Position numbers and translations under genes: made by a program
Shown here: positions 5,918 through 8,081 of the stretch, in pieces
Numbering within the stretch: position 1 is the first letter of the stretch
Layout: every line of letters begins with the position of its first letter
From: Burkholderiales bacterium
GTDB taxonomy: Bacteria; Pseudomonadota; Gammaproteobacteria; Burkholderiales; CAIKXV01
NCBI GenBank assembly: GCA_014379045.1
Contig: JACMMK010000376.1
Coordinates: 1 to 8,081, forward strand
DNA length: 8,081 nucleotides
Direction of reading: 5' to 3'
Notes under the pieces: generated by a model
What the model saw: only the letters and a program-made list of their open reading frames with translations
Databases searched by the model: none
Told to the model about the DNA's origin: nothing

Positions 5918-6908
5918 CGGAACCCGGCAGGCGGCGCAGTGCGCGTTCTTCTTCGGCACGCGCATCGAGCTGTGCGACGAAGCCGGCGAAATCGTCCGGC
6001 AGCGGGGCTTCCAGGGTCAACGCTTTCCCGGACTCCGGATGCGTGAACGCGAGGCGGAACGCGTGCAGCATCAAACGCCGCACGCCGAGGCGTTTCAGCG
6101 GCTTGTCGCGTTCCGGATCGCCGTATTTATCGTCGCCGAGGATCGGGTGGCCGATATGGGTCAGATGAACGCGGATCTGATGCGTGCGTCCGGTCAGCAG
6201 ATGCGCGTCGAGCAGGCTGAACCCTTTCCAGGTCGCGAGCGGCGTGAACACCGTGGTCGCCGAGATGCCGCCGTCGTCGACGCGCATCCGCTTCTCCGAT
6301 GGCGCAACCATCGTCGACTGCAGCGCCGCATCGACCACCCGGCGCCCCTTGCGCCAGGTGCCGTGCGCAAGCGCCTGGTAATGCTTGGTGATGCGCCCTT
6401 CGCGCAGGTCGGCGTGCAGACCGGTCAACGCGCTGCGTTTTTTTGCGACCAGCAGCAGCCCGGAGGTGTCGCGGTCGAGCCGGTGCACGAGTTCCAGAAA
6501 CCTGGCCGCCGGGCGTTCCGCACGGAGTTGCTCGATCACGCCGCGACTGACGCCGCTGCCGCCGTGCACCGCCCACCCTGACGGTTTGTCGAGGACGAGC
6601 AGCCAGTCGTCCTCGAACAGGATATGCGCGTCGAGCAGCGAGGGCTCGCCGTTGCCGTCACGCGCAGGCTTCGTCACCCCGTCGCCGACGCGCACCGGCG
6701 GAATGCGGACCCGGTCATCGAGCGCGAGGCGCTGGTCGGGCTGGGCGCGGTGGCCGTTGACGCGCACCTCCCCGCGCCGCAGCAGCCGATACACGTGGCT
6801 CTTCGGCACCCCTTTGAGCACCTTCAGCAGAAAGTTGTCGAGCCGCTGGTTGAGGCTGGCTTCATCGACGACTTCCTGCCTCACCGCAACTTTGCCTGGC
6901 ACATCCAT
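5901..6908 (-). CDS. rluC: 23S rRNA pseudouridine synthase RluC
   Basis: RluC converts three uridines of 23S rRNA (955, 2504 and 2580 in E. coli) to pseudouridine. The 335-residue protein has an N-terminal S4 RNA-binding domain (about 19-78, with RLDNFLLKVLKGVPKSHVYRLL split over 22-43 and RGEVRVNG). The RluA-family catalytic domain carries HRLDRDTSGLLL at 142-153 (catalytic Asp145, Asp144 in E. coli RluC), DKPSGWAVHGG at 107-117, LLTGRTHQIRVHL at 237-249 and HPILGDDKYGD at 254-264. The S4 domain and the position beside rne favour RluC over RluA, which lacks S4, and over RluD. ATG at 6908 has no clear ribosome-binding site. A TATAAG box 5 bp upstream makes a start a few codons later (GTG at codon 3 or 9) conceivable. 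It is first in the rluC-phosphatase-sppA run and overlaps the next gene by 17 nt. Confidence 0.95.
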   Translation of the reverse strand: MDVPGKVAVRQEVVDEASLNQRLDNFLLKVLKGVPKSHVYRLLRRGEVRVNGHRAQPDQRLALDDRVRIPPVRVGDGVTKPARDGNGEPSLLDAHILFEDDWLLVLDKPSGWAVHGGSGVSRGVIEQLRAERPAARFLELVHRLDRDTSGLLLVAKKRSALTGLHADLREGRITKHYQALAHGTWRKGRRVVDAALQSTMVAPSEKRMRVDDGGISATTVFTPLATWKGFSLLDAHLLTGRTHQIRVHLTHIGHPILGDDKYGDPERDKPLKRLGVRRLMLHAFRLAFTHPESGKALTLEAPLPDDFAGFVAQLDARAEEERALRRLPGSDAPAV

Positions 6909-6921
6909 AAATGCTTATACT
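6892..6921 (+). promoter_or_regulatory. Possible rne promoter, overlapping a minus-strand -10-like box
   Basis: On the plus strand, TTGCCT (6892-6897) and TATACT (6916-6921) are 18 bp apart, a plausible sigma-70 promoter pointing to rne, with a start near 6928 and a leader of about 530 nt. The same AT-rich site read on the minus strand gives TATAAG (6919-6914), a -10-like box for rluC with a poor -35. Overlapping back-to-back -10 boxes would make the two genes compete for polymerase. The sequences are seen; promoter activity is inferred from match and place only. Confidence 0.35.
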
Positions 6922-7288
6922 GATTTCCGGGTAGTGCCTGCAGCATTCTCCCGAATCCGGGAGACTCGCTGAACGATCAAGCCTTTAGGCGCGGTCATGG
7001 GGCTGGACAACCTTCCGGCCGAAGTGGTACACCCGAATCGGCGTACCCAGCTTGGTACACCGACATTGGACCGATCGACTCGGCATCCCGAGGCGTTCGA
7101 CCGATAACAGACAGGTTACTGTCGCTCACCTGACCAAGCAGCGATATTACTCGATCAAGTGCGTAACTCCGCACGGTGTGGCAGCGGGTTTTCCGCAGCG
7201 CGCCACCGCGGCATGCAGACGCAGGAACCGAACTGGTCCGTTTGTAGTCTTTCCTTTGCTTCCGGCCGTTGCCATAGCGCCAGCCTCC

Positions 7289-7305
7289 GTCGACCGCGGG
7301 TCGAC
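7289..7305 (+). other. Strong hairpin in the rne leader
   Basis: GTCGACC (7289-7295) and GGTCGAC (7299-7305) form a perfect GC-rich 7-bp stem with a 3-nt GCG loop, about 30 nt after the U-rich patch at 7241-7262. The pair of a U-rich single-stranded patch and a hairpin resembles features used for RNase E feedback in enterobacterial rne leaders. Function here is inferred. Confidence 0.45.
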
Positions 7306-7383
7306 CGTCGGCGCACCGATAGCCGTTCGAAGCGTGTCCCCGACAAAAAGGCGATACCGCTCACCATTGACCTGACGCATCCA

Positions 7384-7402
7384 CGACCTGTCCATCAGGT
7401 CG
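7384..7402 (+). other. Hairpin in the rne leader near the start codon
   Basis: CGACCTG (7384-7390) and CAGGTCG (7396-7402) make a perfect 7-bp stem with a TCCAT loop, 55 nt before the rne ATG. A second GACCTG at 7369-7374 could pair with the same 3' arm instead, so two alternative folds are possible. No U-run follows, so it is not an intrinsic terminator. Confidence 0.45.
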
Positions 7403-7457
7403 CACCGCGCCTTCGGCTTCGCGCGACCCCGTGCTTGATCGCGGGAGTCAGACACAA

Positions 7458-8081
7458 ATGAAACGCATGTTGTTCAACGCGACGCAGGCAGAAGAACTGC
7501 GCGTCGCCATCGTCGATGGCCAGAAGCTCGTCGACCTCGATATCGAAACCGCCGGGAAGGAACAACGCAAGAGCAACATCTACAAGGGCACCATCACCCG
7601 CGTCGAGCCCAGTCTCGAGGCGGCGTTCATCGACTATGGTGCCGACCGCCATGGCTTCCTGCCGTTCAAGGAGGTCACGCGTTCGAATTTCCGCCAAGGT
7701 ACCGAAACCGACCCCAGTCGCGCGCGCATCCAGGATGCGTTGCGTGAGGGCCAGGAAGTGATCGTCCAGGTCGACAAGGACGAGCGCGGCACCAAGGGCG
7801 CCGCGCTGACGACCTATATCAGTCTTGCCGGACGCTACATCGTGCTGATGCCGAACAACCCGCGCGGCGGCGGCGTTTCACGGCGGATCGAAGGTGAAGA
7901 CCGCAACGAGCTGCGCGACCTGGTCGCCCAGCTCGACGTGCCGACCGGCATGAGCGTGATCGCACGCACGGCGGGCATCGGACGCACGCTCGAAGAACTC
8001 CAGTGGGACCTCGCCTACCTGATGCGCCTGTGGGAGGCGATCGAGTCGGCGGCCCAGCGGGAATCGGCGCCGTCGCTGATC
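7458..8081 (+). CDS. rne: Ribonuclease E, N-terminal part (3' end outside the window)
   Basis: RNase E is the essential single-strand endonuclease that starts most mRNA decay, matures rRNA and tRNA and scaffolds the degradosome at the inner membrane. The 208 visible residues cover the RNase H-like start (MKRMLFNATQAEELRVAIVDG), the S1 RNA-binding domain (about 36-120) and most of the 5' sensor. RNA-contact residues match E. coli: Phe57, Phe67 and Lys113 (112 in E. coli), and the 5'-monophosphate pocket Arg170-Thr171 (169-170) in IARTAG. The motif LMPNNPRGGGVSRRIEG is typical. The catalytic DNase I-like domain, zinc link and C-terminal scaffold lie beyond the window, so RNase G is separated only by sequence style and the rluC neighbour. 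ATG at 7458 matches E. coli RNase E and has GGGAG 10 nt upstream; that site may pair with upstream CGCGA or CCCG. Confidence 0.96.
   Translation, partial: MKRMLFNATQAEELRVAIVDGQKLVDLDIETAGKEQRKSNIYKGTITRVEPSLEAAFIDYGADRHGFLPFKEVTRSNFRQGTETDPSRARIQDALREGQEVIVQVDKDERGTKGAALTTYISLAGRYIVLMPNNPRGGGVSRRIEGEDRNELRDLVAQLDVPTGMSVIARTAGIGRTLEELQWDLAYLMRLWEAIESAAQRESAPSLI

Larger units (their letters stand above)
6909..7457 (+). promoter_or_regulatory. rluC/rne intergenic region, probable long structured rne leader
   Basis: 549 bp without a convincing gene. It holds many short perfect inverted repeats: 6947-6964 (7-bp stem, 4-nt loop), 7026-7058 (GGTAC/GTACC/GGTAC, where the middle copy can pair with either neighbour), 7079-7092 (5 bp), 7110-7123 (5 bp, GTTA loop), 7159-7174 (5 bp), 7289-7305 (7 bp, 3-nt loop), 7384-7402 (7 bp, 5-nt loop) and 7406-7425 (5 bp). 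A U-rich patch (13 of 22) lies at 7241-7262. E. coli rne has a long 5' leader of about 361 nt through which RNase E controls its own mRNA, and a conserved rne leader motif is known from Pseudomonas. The same role is inferred here. Short frames in it, up to about 107 codons on either strand, have no recognisable protein features. Confidence 0.6.

Noticed and set aside
6947..6964. Intrinsic terminator
   Set aside because: The stem is perfect, but no U-run follows on either strand and both flanking genes start here rather than end.
7052..7375. 107-codon plus-strand open frame in the same gap
   Set aside because: Arg/Pro-rich chance composition with no family resemblance; the region is better explained as an untranslated rne leader.
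7147..7455. 102-codon open frame on the minus strand in the rluC/rne gap
   Set aside because: No recognisable motif, no good ribosome-binding site, and it runs antisense to the expected rne leader and ends in its hairpins. Long chance frames are common at this GC content.

Overview
This is a GC-rich proteobacterial core-genome segment, and the gene order suggests a gamma- or betaproteobacterium. From right to left it reads rne | rluC - HAD phosphatase - sppA | maf(yceF) | yceD - rpmF - plsX - fabH - fabD. From memory this is close to the Pseudomonas arrangement (rne, rluC, HAD phosphatase, sppA, maf, DUF177, rpmF, plsX, fabD). It is also recognisable against E. coli (rne, rluC, yceF, yceD, rpmF, plsX, fabH, fabD), with a HAD phosphatase and a short SppA lying between rluC and maf. 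I see no mobile element, CRISPR array, tRNA/rRNA gene or sign of recent transfer. Every gene is intact except fabD and rne, which are cut by the window ends.

Layout. (1) Positions 1-3404, minus strand: a fatty-acid/phospholipid and ribosome operon, yceD (DUF177), rpmF (ribosomal protein L32), plsX, fabH and fabD. It is tightly packed, with an ATGA overlap at plsX/fabH and a 4- or 7-nt overlap at fabH/fabD. A consensus-like sigma-70 promoter (TTGACA, 17-bp spacer, TATTAT) lies directly in front of yceD, so close that the transcript should be nearly leaderless. (2) Positions 3476-4054, plus strand: maf/yceF, divergent from yceD. (3) Positions 4055-4136: a convergent gap with an 11-bp tandem duplication, a 12-bp palindrome and a small hairpin. 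(4) Positions 4137-6908, minus strand: rluC, HAD phosphatase and sppA, probably co-transcribed. rluC overlaps the phosphatase by 17 nt; a 164-bp GC-rich gap precedes sppA. (5) Positions 6909-7457: 549 bp without a convincing gene between the divergent rluC and rne. It has a back-to-back promoter-like AT-rich box next to rluC and many short perfect inverted repeats towards rne, consistent with a long structured rne leader. (6) Positions 7458-8081, plus strand: the 5' part of rne, coding for the N-terminal 208 residues of RNase E.

The genes cover acyl-chain initiation (PlsX, FabH, FabD), ribosome components and RNA maturation (L32, the 23S pseudouridine synthase RluC, YceD), RNA decay (RNase E), nucleotide and metabolite housecleaning (Maf, HAD phosphatase) and membrane proteolysis (SppA). 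No new biological system is evident. The most interesting signals are regulatory: the near-leaderless yceD promoter, the structured rne leader, the rluC/rne divergent promoter box, and short inverted repeats in the other gaps.
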